A stretch of DNA of 64,000 nucleotides from Igneacidithiobacillus copahuensis (GTDB lineage: Bacteria > Pseudomonadota > Gammaproteobacteria > Acidithiobacillales > Acidithiobacillaceae), in contig NZ_JAAXYO010000066.1 in the NCBI RefSeq assembly GCF_018854015.1, forward strand, positions 22,089 through 86,088. Reading direction: 5' to 3'. Shown in pieces: positions 8,064 through 17,846 of this stretch. Position 1 is the first letter of the stretch, and each line of letters opens with the position of its first letter. A program made the position numbers and the translations under genes. The notes under the pieces were generated by a model, which was given only the letters and a program-made list of their open reading frames with translations, ran no database searches and was not told the DNA's origin.

Positions 8064-8516
8064 ATGTTTCGCGGCACGCATTGTCATACTCTCGACAGCA
8101 AGGGACGTCTCAGCGTGCCGGCGCGGTTTCGCGACCAGCTCAACGCCCTCTGTGACGGGCAAATCGTGCTCACCATCAACCCCACCAACGAAGCGGCCGA
8201 ACGCTGCCTCTGGGCCTATCCTCTGCCGCGCTGGGAGGAAGTCGAACGACAGGTAGCCGCCCTCCCCAGCACCCAGGCCAGCGTCCGCCGCTTCCAGCGC
8301 CTCTTCATCGGCCACTCAGAAGAACTCCGTCTCGACAACCAATCCCGCATCCTCCTATCCGCCAACCTGCGGCAATACGCACAGATCGAGCGCGATGTGG
8401 TGCTGGTAGGGCAAGTCAGCAAGTTCGAGATCTGGGATGCAGAGTTGTGGCAGCAACAGCAGACTCTATCGCCTGATGAGGACCTGCTCGCGAGCCTTGG
8501 AGATTTGCAGCTATGA
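8064..8516 (+). CDS. mraZ: Transcriptional regulator MraZ
   Basis: MraZ is the AbrB-fold DNA-binding protein that heads dcw operons and autoregulates them. The 150-residue protein has two SpoVT/AbrB-like repeats, each with the D-x3-R signature: DSKGRLSVPARFR near the N terminus and DNQSRILLSANLR in the second half. A GGAGAG ribosome-binding site precedes the ATG by 10 bases. The gene overlaps rsmH by 4 bases. The MraZ boxes upstream make autoregulation likely. Confidence 0.96.
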   Translation: MFRGTHCHTLDSKGRLSVPARFRDQLNALCDGQIVLTINPTNEAAERCLWAYPLPRWEEVERQVAALPSTQASVRRFQRLFIGHSEELRLDNQSRILLSANLRQYAQIERDVVLVGQVSKFEIWDAELWQQQQTLSPDEDLLASLGDLQL

Positions 8517-9466
8517 GCGGCGCTCACCAGCCAGTTCTGCCCAACGAGGTGCTTGCGGCACTGCAGCCGGTTTGGCAGGCTCCAGGACCGCGGCGCCTGG
8601 TGGATGTTACCGGAGGAAGAGGTGGTCATAGCGCCCTGCTCCTCGCGCAGCTGGCCGTCGATGATCGGCTGTGTATCTTCGATCGCGATCCCGCGGCCAT
8701 TCAGGCGCTGGGCGAACGCTTTGCCGACGATCCGCGGGTGGACTTGGTCCAGGCCCCCTTCGACGCCCTGGCGCAACTGCTGGAGGCCCGCGGCTGGCTT
8801 GGGCGGGTGGATGCCATCCTCGCCGATCTGGGGGTTTCGTCGCCGCAACTGGACGAGGCCGAACGTGGCTTCAGCTTTTTGCGCGATGGCCCGCTCGATA
8901 TGCGCATGGACCCCAGTCAGGGGCTGTCTGCTGCCGCGTGGCTGGCGCAGGTGGAGTTTCGGGAGCTGCGGCGCGTGCTGCAGGAGTATGGCGAGGAAAA
9001 AGCGGCAACGCGGATTGCCAAAGCCATCATCGCCCGGCGTCAAGACGCGCCTCTTTTGCGTACCCGCGAGCTTGCGGAGCTGATCGCTGATCTGCTCCCT
9101 GCAGGGAAAGGAATCCATCCCGCTACCCGGAGCTTCCAGGCCATTCGCATCCAGGTGAATGACGAACTGGGCCAACTGCAGCGCTTCCTGCCCCAGGCCT
9201 TGACTGCCCTGCGCCCCGGTGGAAGGCTCGCCATCATCAGCTTTCACTCCCTCGAAGACCGCTTGGTCAAGCGCTTTTTCCGCGCGCATGAAGCGCGCCC
9301 TGATCCCCGCCTGCCTTTGCGCGCCGCGGAACTGCCCGCCCAGCCCTGGGTCGAGATCAGCCCCGCTATTCGTGCACAGGAGTCAGAAATCGCCAAAAAT
9401 CCCCGCGCCCGTTCCGCCGTGTTGCGTACCGCTACCAAGAATCCGGAGTATTGTCATGCGTCGTAG
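8513..9466 (+). CDS. rsmH: 16S rRNA m4C1402 methyltransferase RsmH (MraW)
   Basis: RsmH N4-methylates C1402 of 16S rRNA using S-adenosylmethionine. The 317-residue protein begins MSGAHQPVLPNEVLAAL and has the SAM-binding region VDVTGGRGGHSALLL. Family motifs ILADLGVSSPQLDEAERGFS, the dimer region, FQAIRIQVNDEL and IISFHSLEDRLVKRFF are all present. ATGA overlap with mraZ; 11-base overlap with ftsL. Confidence 0.97.
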   Translation: MSGAHQPVLPNEVLAALQPVWQAPGPRRLVDVTGGRGGHSALLLAQLAVDDRLCIFDRDPAAIQALGERFADDPRVDLVQAPFDALAQLLEARGWLGRVDAILADLGVSSPQLDEAERGFSFLRDGPLDMRMDPSQGLSAAAWLAQVEFRELRRVLQEYGEEKAATRIAKAIIARRQDAPLLRTRELAELIADLLPAGKGIHPATRSFQAIRIQVNDELGQLQRFLPQALTALRPGGRLAIISFHSLEDRLVKRFFRAHEARPDPRLPLRAAELPAQPWVEISPAIRAQESEIAKNPRARSAVLRTATKNPEYCHAS

Positions 9467-9719
9467 CACCATCCTTCTCGTCGCGCTGATCACTCTCACC
9501 CTCTTCGGCATCGTGGCTGCACGCGAAAACAGTCGGGCGCAATTCATTCATCTGCAGGCCCTGCAAAATCACATTTTTACCCTCAACAATCGTTGGGGGC
9601 AGCTACAACTGGAGCAAGCAACGCTGGCTTCCGATACCCGTGTTGGTGACATTGCGCATCAGAAACTAGGGCTGGAGGCACCGAAAAACAGCCAAATCGT
9701 CATGGTGAAAGCCCAGTGA
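9456..9719 (+). CDS. ftsL: Cell division protein FtsL
   Basis: FtsL is the small bitopic divisome protein that works with FtsB and FtsQ to activate FtsWI. From ATG 9456 it has 87 residues: a short cytoplasmic end (MRRST), one transmembrane helix (ILLVALITLTLFGIVAA) and a periplasmic coiled-coil of about 40 residues, ending in the short GDIAHQKLGLEAP segment typical of FtsL. Identification rests on size, topology and position between rsmH and ftsI, because the family is poorly conserved. It overlaps rsmH by 11 bases. Confidence 0.9.
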   Translation: MRRSTILLVALITLTLFGIVAARENSRAQFIHLQALQNHIFTLNNRWGQLQLEQATLASDTRVGDIAHQKLGLEAPKNSQIVMVKAQ

Positions 9720-11458
9720 ATGCCCTGGCGCAATCCTCCCTGCCCAGCTGGCGACCGCGCCTGATCTTCGGGGTATTGGGCGCTGGATTTTGTGCCATTC
9801 TCTACCAGTCCTGGCAGACGCAGGTGGAGCAGAGCGGCTTCCTGCGTGCCCAGGGTCAGCAACGTTACCAGCGGCAGCTGCCCATGCCGGCGCCGGCGCG
9901 CGGGGAGATCTTCGACCGCTATGGTCAGCCCTTGGCCCTATCGGTGCCCAGCAGCACCCTCTGGGTAGACCCCAAGGTTTTTGCGCAACAGCAGGCGCGC
10001 TGGCCAGAGCTGGCCAAGGTCCTGGGAATATCGACCGCAGAGATTGGCAAACGCCTGCAACACAGTGGTAGTGCCTTTGCCTACCTGCTTCGGCAGGTCG
10101 ACCCGCAACTGGCTGCACGAGCACTGGCCCTGGGCATCCCCGGGCTGCATGAATTGCAGGAGTACCGACGCTTCTATCCCAGCGGGCAGATCACCGGTCC
10201 ATTGCTGGGTTTTACCAATATCGAAGGGGCTGGTAGTGAAGGTCTGGAACTGGCCTATGATCACGTCCTGCGCAGCCAGGCCGGCCAGCGCGAAGTTCTG
10301 CGCGATAATCATGGGCACCTGCTGTCCAGCGCCCCGGAAAATGTCAGCCACCCAGGCCAGCCCCTGACCCTGACGATCGATCGCCGCCTGCAGTATGCCG
10401 CCTACACGGCTCTGGCGGCTGCCGTACAACGTTTCGCCGCGCACTCAGGCTCTGCGGTCCTTCTCGACGCCCACAGTGGTGCCATCCTGGCAATGGTCAA
10501 CTACCCCGCGAGCAATCCCAACGATCGGGAACACTATGATCCCGCCGGTGCCACGGATCGCGCCATCACCCACACCTTCGAACCCGGCTCGGTAATGAAG
10601 CCCTTTGCCGTGGCAGCGGCCCTGGATAGCGGCAGCATCCAGGCCAGCAGCCGCTTCGATGTCGACACCAACTGCTTTCGCGTCGCTAGCTATTGCATTC
10701 AGGATGACGCCCGGCATGGCACCCTCGACATCGCGCAAATTCTGAAATATTCCAGCAACATCGGCGCGGCCAAGATTGCGCTGCGCACCCCTGCAGCAGA
10801 TCTCTATGGTTTGCTCAGCCGCGCTGGCTTCGGCCAATCCGTGGGCCTGGCCCTGCCCGGCGAGAGCGCCGGCCGCTTGCCCGCCTATCAACAATGGGGG
10901 CCAGCGGCGCATGCGGCGATCGCGTACGGCTACGGCATCTCGGTGAATACCCTGCAGCTGGCCGCCGCCTATGCGGCAATCGCCAATGGTGGTGTCTACG
11001 TCCAACCACACCTGCTCAAGGGGCAACAAGGCGAGGAACGCCGAGTGATGGCGGCCAGTACCGCCGCCGAGCTGCGCAGTTGGCTGGCCGGGGTCGTCGC
11101 GCCCGGGGGTACCGGCTTTCTCGCTGCCATCCCCGGCTACACGGTAGCTGGCAAGACCGGCACGGCGGCCATGGCCAACGGCAAAGGTGGGTTTCATCGC
11201 CATCAGGTGAATACTAGCTTCGTCGGCTTTGCGCCGGCACAGAATCCGCGTTTTGTGATGGCGGTGACAGTGCGCGACCCTACCCAAGGCTGGCGCTATG
11301 GCGGTGTCGTCGCGGCACCGATCTTTCGCAGCACCATGAGCGTGGCCTTGCGCAACGCCGGTGTTCCGCCGCAGGCAGGAAGCGCCCAGGCTATCCGCCC
11401 ACGGAGCATTGCCGAACAGCAGCGCTGGGCAGAAGGAGCGGGTGATGTCCAGCACTGA
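9716..11458 (+). CDS. ftsI: Peptidoglycan transpeptidase FtsI (PBP3)
   Basis: FtsI is the septal class B penicillin-binding protein, partner of FtsW. The 580-residue protein has an N-terminal membrane anchor (residues about 15-32), the dimerisation/pedestal domain starting with RGEIFDRYGQPLALS, and the transpeptidase domain. Active-site motifs are SVMK (catalytic Ser292, Lys295), SSN (346-348) and KTGTA in the C-terminal third. It starts with GTG at 9716, overlapping the ftsL stop as GTGA. Confidence 0.96.
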   Translation: MNALAQSSLPSWRPRLIFGVLGAGFCAILYQSWQTQVEQSGFLRAQGQQRYQRQLPMPAPARGEIFDRYGQPLALSVPSSTLWVDPKVFAQQQARWPELAKVLGISTAEIGKRLQHSGSAFAYLLRQVDPQLAARALALGIPGLHELQEYRRFYPSGQITGPLLGFTNIEGAGSEGLELAYDHVLRSQAGQREVLRDNHGHLLSSAPENVSHPGQPLTLTIDRRLQYAAYTALAAAVQRFAAHSGSAVLLDAHSGAILAMVNYPASNPNDREHYDPAGATDRAITHTFEPGSVMKPFAVAAALDSGSIQASSRFDVDTNCFRVASYCIQDDARHGTLDIAQILKYSSNIGAAKIALRTPAADLYGLLSRAGFGQSVGLALPGESAGRLPAYQQWGPAAHAAIAYGYGISVNTLQLAAAYAAIANGGVYVQPHLLKGQQGEERRVMAASTAAELRSWLAGVVAPGGTGFLAAIPGYTVAGKTGTAAMANGKGGFHRHQVNTSFVGFAPAQNPRFVMAVTVRDPTQGWRYGGVVAAPIFRSTMSVALRNAGVPPQAGSAQAIRPRSIAEQQRWAEGAGDVQH

Positions 11459-12887
11459 AACCCTCGACCGTCTCCTCCCGGAATTGCAGCCAGCACGAGC
11501 CATTCCCATAACCGGCATCGACAGTGACAGCCGCCGCTTGCCCAAAGGGGGGCTCTTTGTCGCTCTGGAGACCCGCCATGGACCCACGGCGCACTTTCTG
11601 CCCGAGGCCTGGCAGGCGGGCGCCGCCGCTGCCATCGTCGAGGCGGAACAGGAAGGGTTTCGCGACACCGAAGCCGGACCGCTCTGGTCGCGCCCCGATG
11701 CCCGCGCCCTCCTGGGGCTGGCTTTGCGGCGTCATTACTGCTGGGACGCGGACGCCGCCCCCCGGCTTATTGGCGTGACCGGGACCAATGGCAAGAGTAG
11801 TGTGACGCGGCTGATCGCCCAGCTGGCGCCAGCACCAGCGCAGATCATCGGCACCCTCGGCTATGGGCCGGTGGATGCGCTGCGGGCACTGCCCAACACC
11901 ACCCCCGAAGCGGTCGAGTTATGGCGCCTGCTGGTCGCGGCGCGTGCTGCCGGGGCGCAGACGGTCAGTATGGAGGTTTCCTCCCACGCCCTTGCCCTGG
12001 GCCGGGTAGCTGCGGTCCCCTTCCACGTTGCGGTCTTCACCAACCTGACCCAGGATCACCTCGACTTTCACGGCGATATGGCGAGTTATGGGGCAGCCAA
12101 GGCGCGGCTCTTTCAGACGCCGGAACTGCAATACGCCGTCCTTAATGCCGATGATCCCTTCACTGCGCAACTGCGGCAAACCATCGCAACGCAGGTAAAG
12201 GTACTGGATTATGGATTTGGCGCGGCTGCCATCCAGGTGCGCGACTACCATCCGGGGGCCAGCGGTACACTGCTGGAGCTGGATACACCCCAGGGCAGAC
12301 GCCGCCTGCGCAGTCCTCTGCTCGGGCGCAGCAACACCTACAATCTGCTGGCAGCCCTGGCCTGCGCTGCAGCTCTCGGCTGGGAGATCGAAGACGAGCA
12401 GATTGCCCGCCTCAGCCTGCCGGTAGGACGTTACCAGTGCCTGCCGGCCGTACCGGGCAAGGCGCGGGTGATGATCGATTACGCTCACACCCCGGATGCC
12501 CTGGATGCCGTCCTGCAAGACCTGCGTGCCATTGCCAAGGGGAAGATCACGCTGGTCTTTGGTTGCGGCGGCGATCGCGATCGCAGCAAGCGTCCGCAGA
12601 TGGGCGCCATTGCCGCGCGTCTGGCGGATCGGGTGATCGTCACCGACGACAACCCACGCATGGAAGACCCGGAACAAATCACCAACGAGATTCTGACCGG
12701 AATTCCGAGCGGTCGGGCGACCGTAGAACATGATCGGGCACGCGCCATCCAGCTGGCGATCGCCGATGCCCAGTCTGGCGACTGGGTACTGATCGCTGGC
12801 AAGGGTCACGAGAGCTATCAGGATCGCGGCGGTCAGAAACAGCCCTTCGCTGACGCGCAGCACGCAGAGGAGGCGTTACGTCAATGA
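11445..12887 (+). CDS. murE: UDP-MurNAc-L-Ala-D-Glu:meso-diaminopimelate ligase MurE
   Basis: MurE adds the third amino acid of the peptidoglycan stem. The 480-residue protein has the ATP-binding loop GTNGKSS (113-119), the TTPEAVELW segment and the DNPRMEDP motif. DNPR selects meso-diaminopimelate over lysine, as expected for a Gram-negative wall. The ATG at 11445 gives the family N terminus and overlaps ftsI by 14 bases; a GTG three bases upstream is possible. Confidence 0.97.
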   Translation: MSSTETLDRLLPELQPARAIPITGIDSDSRRLPKGGLFVALETRHGPTAHFLPEAWQAGAAAAIVEAEQEGFRDTEAGPLWSRPDARALLGLALRRHYCWDADAAPRLIGVTGTNGKSSVTRLIAQLAPAPAQIIGTLGYGPVDALRALPNTTPEAVELWRLLVAARAAGAQTVSMEVSSHALALGRVAAVPFHVAVFTNLTQDHLDFHGDMASYGAAKARLFQTPELQYAVLNADDPFTAQLRQTIATQVKVLDYGFGAAAIQVRDYHPGASGTLLELDTPQGRRRLRSPLLGRSNTYNLLAALACAAALGWEIEDEQIARLSLPVGRYQCLPAVPGKARVMIDYAHTPDALDAVLQDLRAIAKGKITLVFGCGGDRDRSKRPQMGAIAARLADRVIVTDDNPRMEDPEQITNEILTGIPSGRATVEHDRARAIQLAIADAQSGDWVLIAGKGHESYQDRGGQKQPFADAQHAEEALRQ

Positions 12888-14233
12888 TCGAGCTGAGTCT
12901 CCGGGAAGTCGCCAAGATCTGTCATGGGAAAACCCTCCCTGGTAGCCCGGCAGAACTGCGGATTCGCGGACTCAGTAGCGATAGCCGCAGCGCGCAACCC
13001 GACGCGCTCTTCGTTGCCCTCTCTGGGCCACATTTCGATGCCCATGACTTTGTTGCCCAGGCACGCAGCAACGGCGCCGCGGCCGTGCTCGTCAGCCGGG
13101 CGATGGCGGAGCCCGGGGTCTTGGTCACTGATACCCTGCAGGCGCTGCAAGACCTCGCCGCCGCCTGGCGCCAGCGTTGTCCCGCCAAGGTCATTGGCGT
13201 CACCGGTTCCTGCGGCAAGACCACGGTCAAGGAGATTCTGGCGGCAATCCTGCAGGAAACCGGTCACGGCATCGCCACCCAGGGCAACCTCAACAACCAT
13301 ATCGGCGTTCCCCTGACCCTGGCGCGCCTCAGTCAGACGGACCGCTACGCGGTAGTCGAAATGGGGATGAACCATGCCGGAGAGATTCGGGTGCTGAGCC
13401 GTCTGGCGGCACCGGACCTGGTGCTCATCAACAATGCCGGAACGGCGCACCTCGAAAACCTGGGGACGGTAGAGGCCATCGCGGCGGCCAAGGGGGAAAT
13501 CCTCGAGGGCTTGGGCCCCCACGGTATCGCCGTGCTCAATGGAGATGATCGCTTTTGTGAGGAATGGGCAGCGCAGGCGCCTGGAGAGGTCTGGCGTTTC
13601 AGTCTGGAAGACCGGCCTGCGCGCGTTCGCGGCGCCTGGCAGGCGAGTGCGACGGGCGGAGAGATGCAGGTGCGGGCACCGCAGGGAACCTTTGATCTGC
13701 AGATTCCCCTGCCCGGCCGGCACAACGGCGCCAATGTCCTGGCGGCGGTTACTGCTGCCCTGGCCCTCGACACCCCGATCGCTGCCATTGTGCGTAGCGT
13801 CGCCCAGCTGCGCGGCGTCTCTGGGCGCCTGCAGTGGGTCGCGGGGCGGCAGGGCAGCCGTCTCCTGGACGACAGCTACAACGCCAACCCGGCGAGCCTG
13901 GAGGCAGCGATGCAGGTCCTGGCGCAGCAACCAGGTCGGCGTTTTCTGGTTTTAGGGGATATGGGCGAATTGGGCCCGGAGGCGCGCAGTTACCACGCCC
14001 AGGCGGGGAAACGCCTGCGCGAACTGGGCATTGATGGGCTCTTCGCCACGGGCCCCCTGAGCGCGGCAGCAGTGGAGGCCTTCGGCCGCGGCGCCAGCCA
14101 CTTTGCCGAGATCGACGCCCTCGTTACCGCCCTGCAGCCAGTGCTGGCGGGCGATGTCACGGTGCTGGTAAAGGGTTCTCGTGCCGCTCATATGGAAAGG
14201 GTGGTTACGGCCCTGCGGCAGGAGGCTGGCTGA
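12884..14233 (+). CDS. murF: UDP-MurNAc-tripeptide:D-Ala-D-Ala ligase MurF
   Basis: MurF attaches D-Ala-D-Ala to complete the cytoplasmic UDP-MurNAc-pentapeptide. The 449-residue protein has the Mur-ligase P-loop GSCGKTT (108-114), the EMGMNHAGEIR motif specific to MurF, GTAHLENLGTVEAIAAAKGE, and DDSYNANPASLEAA in the C-terminal domain. ATGA overlap with murE shows translational coupling. Confidence 0.97.
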   Translation: MIELSLREVAKICHGKTLPGSPAELRIRGLSSDSRSAQPDALFVALSGPHFDAHDFVAQARSNGAAAVLVSRAMAEPGVLVTDTLQALQDLAAAWRQRCPAKVIGVTGSCGKTTVKEILAAILQETGHGIATQGNLNNHIGVPLTLARLSQTDRYAVVEMGMNHAGEIRVLSRLAAPDLVLINNAGTAHLENLGTVEAIAAAKGEILEGLGPHGIAVLNGDDRFCEEWAAQAPGEVWRFSLEDRPARVRGAWQASATGGEMQVRAPQGTFDLQIPLPGRHNGANVLAAVTAALALDTPIAAIVRSVAQLRGVSGRLQWVAGRQGSRLLDDSYNANPASLEAAMQVLAQQPGRRFLVLGDMGELGPEARSYHAQAGKRLRELGIDGLFATGPLSAAAVEAFGRGASHFAEIDALVTALQPVLAGDVTVLVKGSRAAHMERVVTALRQEAG

Positions 14234-14234
14234 A

Positions 14235-15317
14235 ATGCTCTATTATCTCCTGCTCCAGCTGCAAGGCGTCTATCACGGCTTTCACGTCTTCTCTTACCTG
14301 ACCCTGCGCGGGGTCTTGAGCATCCTCACCGCCCTGGTCTTGTCCCTGGGTCTGGGTCCCATCGTCATTTCCCGACTGCGCCAGTACAAGATTGGACAGA
14401 TGGTGCGCAACGACGGGCCGGAGACTCATCTCAGTAAACAAGGCACCCCGACCATGGGTGGGGCGCTGATTCTGCTGGTCGTACTGTTGACCACCTTCCT
14501 CTGGTCCGACCTCGGCAATCCCATGGTCTGGATTGCCATGCTGACGACTCTCGCCTTTGGCTTCGTGGGATTCATCGACGACTGGCGCAAGTTGCGCCGC
14601 AAAAACAGCAAGGGCCTCTCGGCGCGCGGCAAATATGGCCTGCAGTCGCTTTTCGCCATCGCTGCTGCCACGGCCCTGTATTTCTGGGGCCAGGGGAGTC
14701 TACCCCACAGCCTGATCGTGCCTTTCGTCCCACACGTACTGATTCCACTGGGCATCGGCTTCATCGTCTTCAGCTATTTCGTCATTGTCGGTACCTCCAA
14801 TGCCGTCAACCTTACGGATGGTCTCGACGGACTCGCCATTGTCCCCACGGTGATGGTGGCTGGGGCTCTGGGCATCTTCAGTTATGTGGCAGGCAACGCG
14901 GTTTTCGCCAACTATCTCGAGGTTCCCTTCGTCCCAGGTGCAGGCCAGTTGATCATCTTCTGCGGCGCGCTGGTGGGAGCAGGACTGGGCTTTCTCTGGT
15001 TCAATACCTATCCTGCCGAGGTCTTCATGGGCGATACCGGCGCCCTGGCCCTGGGAGCCGCCTTGGCCATCGTTGCCATCGTCGCCCGGCAGGAGTTGGT
15101 GCTGGTGATCATGGGTGGGGTCTTCGTGGTCGAGACGCTATCGGTAATGATCCAGGTCGCATCTTTCCGCCTGACCGGCAAGCGCGTCTTCCGCATGGCG
15201 CCGCTCCATCATCACTACGAAAAGAAAGGCTGGCCGGAACCGCGCGTTGCCGTCCGTTTCTGGATCATCACCGTGATCCTGGTGCTGATTGGCCTGTCGA
15301 GCTTGAAAATCCGATGA
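14235..15317 (+). CDS. mraY: Phospho-MurNAc-pentapeptide transferase MraY
   Basis: MraY is the integral membrane enzyme that makes lipid I from UDP-MurNAc-pentapeptide and undecaprenyl phosphate. The 360-residue protein is hydrophobic with about ten membrane segments. Catalytic and binding motifs are GFIDDWRK, NAVNLTDGLDGLA, NTYPAEVFMGDTG and the cytoplasmic MAPLHHHYEKKGW loop. The start follows the murF stop by one base. Confidence 0.97.
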   Translation: MLYYLLLQLQGVYHGFHVFSYLTLRGVLSILTALVLSLGLGPIVISRLRQYKIGQMVRNDGPETHLSKQGTPTMGGALILLVVLLTTFLWSDLGNPMVWIAMLTTLAFGFVGFIDDWRKLRRKNSKGLSARGKYGLQSLFAIAAATALYFWGQGSLPHSLIVPFVPHVLIPLGIGFIVFSYFVIVGTSNAVNLTDGLDGLAIVPTVMVAGALGIFSYVAGNAVFANYLEVPFVPGAGQLIIFCGALVGAGLGFLWFNTYPAEVFMGDTGALALGAALAIVAIVARQELVLVIMGGVFVVETLSVMIQVASFRLTGKRVFRMAPLHHHYEKKGWPEPRVAVRFWIITVILVLIGLSSLKIR

Positions 15318-16672
15318 AGAAGACCGACTGGCGAGCACGCAAGATGGCGATAGCAGGGGCGGGCAAGACTGGGGAATCCCTGCTCCGTTTTGCCTTGGCG
15401 CGAGGAGCGGATTGCTCCTTGTGGGATACCCGCGCAACATTGGACGCGCAAGCCTGGCGGGAACGGTATCCTGGAGTCCAGATCCATTTTGGTGACTGGC
15501 CGGAAGATGCCTTTTTGCCGTATGAGCACGTGCTTTGCAGTCCGGGATTATCACCCCTGACCCCAGCCCTGGCGGCAGCGCGGCGCGCGGGGATTCCGCT
15601 CTGGGGCGATATCGAGCTCTTCGCGCAAGAGGCGCAGGGGCCGGTCATCGCCATCACCGGCAGCAACGGCAAAAGCACCGTCACCACCCTGGTCGGCGAA
15701 ATGGCGCGGGCAGCAGGGATGCAGGTGGCGGTGGGGGGGAACCTCGGCACCCCGGCCCTGGAGTTGCTGCTGCAGGAAGGAGGCACGGAGCCGGAACTCT
15801 ACGTTCTCGAACTGTCCAGCTTCCAGCTGGAATACTGTGAGAGCCTGCGCCCGCGTGCCGCGACCATCCTCAACATCAGCGCGGATCATCTGGACTGGCA
15901 TGGCGATTTTGCCCGCTATGTCGCCGCCAAGTGGCGCATCGCTCGGTGCATGGGTGCTGGCGACACTCTGGTACTGCCTGGCCAGGATGCGGAGTTGCAA
16001 AGGCTTCCCAGCGAGTTTTCGACACAAGTCACAGTACGCCGTTTTGGGCCCGGTGCCGCAGGCGAGATTGTCGACGGGCAGATCGTCATCGACGGCAAGG
16101 TGCTCCTTCCCGTCAATGAACTCCGTATTCCCGGACGCCACAATCAGGAGAACGCCCTGGCCGCGACCTTGTTGGCACGCGCGGCAGGGATTCCGCAGGC
16201 GGCCATCCGACAGGCTTTGCAGAATTTCACTGGTCTGCCGCATCGCCTGCAGTGGGTGGCGACGGCAGATGGTGTCGACTATTTCGATGATTCGAAGGGC
16301 ACCAATCTTGGCGCCAGTCTGCGCGCCATCGAGGCCCTTTCCGGCCCCTTGGTCCTGATCCTCGGCGGTGACGCCAAGGGTGCTGATCTCGAGCCTCTTA
16401 CGGCAGCCTGTGTCGGACAGCGTGGCGCTGTGCTGCTGGGAAATTCGGAAGAGGAACTGGCCAGAATCCTGGCTGGCAAGCTGCCCATCCGGCGTACCGG
16501 GCGCAGCGGCATGGCGGAATGCGTGCGGCAGGCCGCCGCCCTCGCCCGACCTGGAGATCAGGTACTGCTCTCGCCGGCCTGCGCCAGCCTCGATATGTTC
16601 CAGGACTATCATGACCGCGGACAGCAGTTTGCCGCTGCCGTCCATGCCCTGGCAGGAGCTTCCCATGCATAA
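15314..16672 (+). CDS. murD: UDP-MurNAc-L-Ala:D-glutamate ligase MurD
   Basis: MurD adds the second residue, D-Glu, to UDP-MurNAc-L-Ala. The 452-residue protein opens with a Rossmann-like UDP-binding domain (MAIAGAGKTGESLL), followed by the P-loop GSNGKST (116-122), LELSSFQLE, NISADHLDWH, and DDSKGTNLGA in the C-terminal domain. ATGA overlap with mraY. Confidence 0.96.
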   Translation: MKKTDWRARKMAIAGAGKTGESLLRFALARGADCSLWDTRATLDAQAWRERYPGVQIHFGDWPEDAFLPYEHVLCSPGLSPLTPALAAARRAGIPLWGDIELFAQEAQGPVIAITGSNGKSTVTTLVGEMARAAGMQVAVGGNLGTPALELLLQEGGTEPELYVLELSSFQLEYCESLRPRAATILNISADHLDWHGDFARYVAAKWRIARCMGAGDTLVLPGQDAELQRLPSEFSTQVTVRRFGPGAAGEIVDGQIVIDGKVLLPVNELRIPGRHNQENALAATLLARAAGIPQAAIRQALQNFTGLPHRLQWVATADGVDYFDDSKGTNLGASLRAIEALSGPLVLILGGDAKGADLEPLTAACVGQRGAVLLGNSEEELARILAGKLPIRRTGRSGMAECVRQAAALARPGDQVLLSPACASLDMFQDYHDRGQQFAAAVHALAGASHA

Positions 16673-17846
16673 GCCGAGTTGGTGGTTGGCGGAAAACGGC
16701 AAAGCCGACACCGTATTGTGGTGGATCCTGATCATCCTGCTCTGTTTTGGCTTGGTGATGGTCTACTCGGCCAGCGCTCCGGTGGCCCAACAGGAAACCG
16801 GCAACCCACTGTTTTTTGCGGAACGGCAGGTGCTCTATGCCATCCTCGGACTCACTGGGATGTACTACATCAGCCGCGTCGAGCTGGAATTCTGGGAGCG
16901 GATGACCTTTCCGCTCATGGGCATCTCCCTCATTGCCCTGCTGGTGGTCTTTGTGCCGGTCATCGGCGTGGGGGTGAATGGTTCACACCGCTGGATCAAT
17001 TTTCTGATCGTCCGCTTGCAACCCTCAGAGCTGCTGAAGTTTGCCCTGCTCCTGTTCATGTCCCGCTATGTGGTGCGCAAGGGCGAGCTGCTCGGCAGCG
17101 TCAAGGACGGCCTATGGCCGATCTTCATCCTGCTTTTTGTCCTCGGTGTACTGCTACTTTTACAACCGGATTTTGGCTCCTTCTTCATGGTCGTGGCGAT
17201 CACCGGCACGTTGCTTTTCCTGGGTGGGTTGCCGATGCGCTACGTGCTCATTGCTGGCATCGCCTCCGGTGCGGCCCTGGGGGTACTTGCCGTATCTGCT
17301 CCCTATCGTCTTGCCCGCATTACCTCTTTTTCCAACCCCTGGGCCGATCCTTATGGCAGCGGCTTCCAGTTGGTGCAATCTCTGATTGCTTTTGGTCGCG
17401 GTGGTGTGTTTGGAGTGGGACTGGGCAACGGCATCATGAAGTATTTTTACCTGCCGGAGTCCTACACTGACTTCATCCCGGCGGTGATCGGCGAAGAACT
17501 CGGGATGATCGGTATCTGGGCCCTGATCTTCCTCTATGCGGTGGCCTGCTGGCGCATCTATCGCGTTGGTCGCCGCGCCGCCGCCGCCGGTGATGCCTTT
17601 TATGCCCTGTTCTGTTACGGCACCCTGATCTGGTTTGGTGGCGAGGCGGTGATGTCCCTGGGCGTAAACCTCGGGGCCCTGCCGACCAAGGGCTTTGCCC
17701 TGCCCTTGATCAGTTATGGCGGTAGCGCCCTGGTTTTCCTCTGCGCCACCTTGGGAGTGGTGCTCGCGGTGAGCCGCCGCTATCCGCCGCTGGCGAAAAA
17801 GGCGAAGGTGCAGCAAGTAAAGGCTGAGGAGGTGGCACATGGCTAG
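16665..17846 (+). CDS. ftsW: Septal peptidoglycan polymerase FtsW (SEDS family)
   Basis: FtsW polymerises septal glycan from lipid II together with FtsI. The 393-residue protein has about ten transmembrane helices. SEDS signatures are VNGSHRWIN, LQPSELLKF, NPWADPYGSGFQLVQS, FIPAVIGEELG and the C-terminal PLISYGGSALVF. The ATG at 16665 follows CAGGAG and overlaps the murD end by 8 bases. Confidence 0.97.
   Translation: MHKPSWWLAENGKADTVLWWILIILLCFGLVMVYSASAPVAQQETGNPLFFAERQVLYAILGLTGMYYISRVELEFWERMTFPLMGISLIALLVVFVPVIGVGVNGSHRWINFLIVRLQPSELLKFALLLFMSRYVVRKGELLGSVKDGLWPIFILLFVLGVLLLLQPDFGSFFMVVAITGTLLFLGGLPMRYVLIAGIASGAALGVLAVSAPYRLARITSFSNPWADPYGSGFQLVQSLIAFGRGGVFGVGLGNGIMKYFYLPESYTDFIPAVIGEELGMIGIWALIFLYAVACWRIYRVGRRAAAAGDAFYALFCYGTLIWFGGEAVMSLGVNLGALPTKGFALPLISYGGSALVFLCATLGVVLAVSRRYPPLAKKAKVQQVKAEEVAHG

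Noticed and set aside
8216..9289. 357-codon minus-strand frame opposite mraZ and rsmH
   Set aside because: Both plus-strand genes are clear family members; the opposite frame shows no domain.
15551..16735. 394-codon minus-strand frame opposite murD
   Set aside because: Shadow of murD; no ribosome-binding site and no family pattern.
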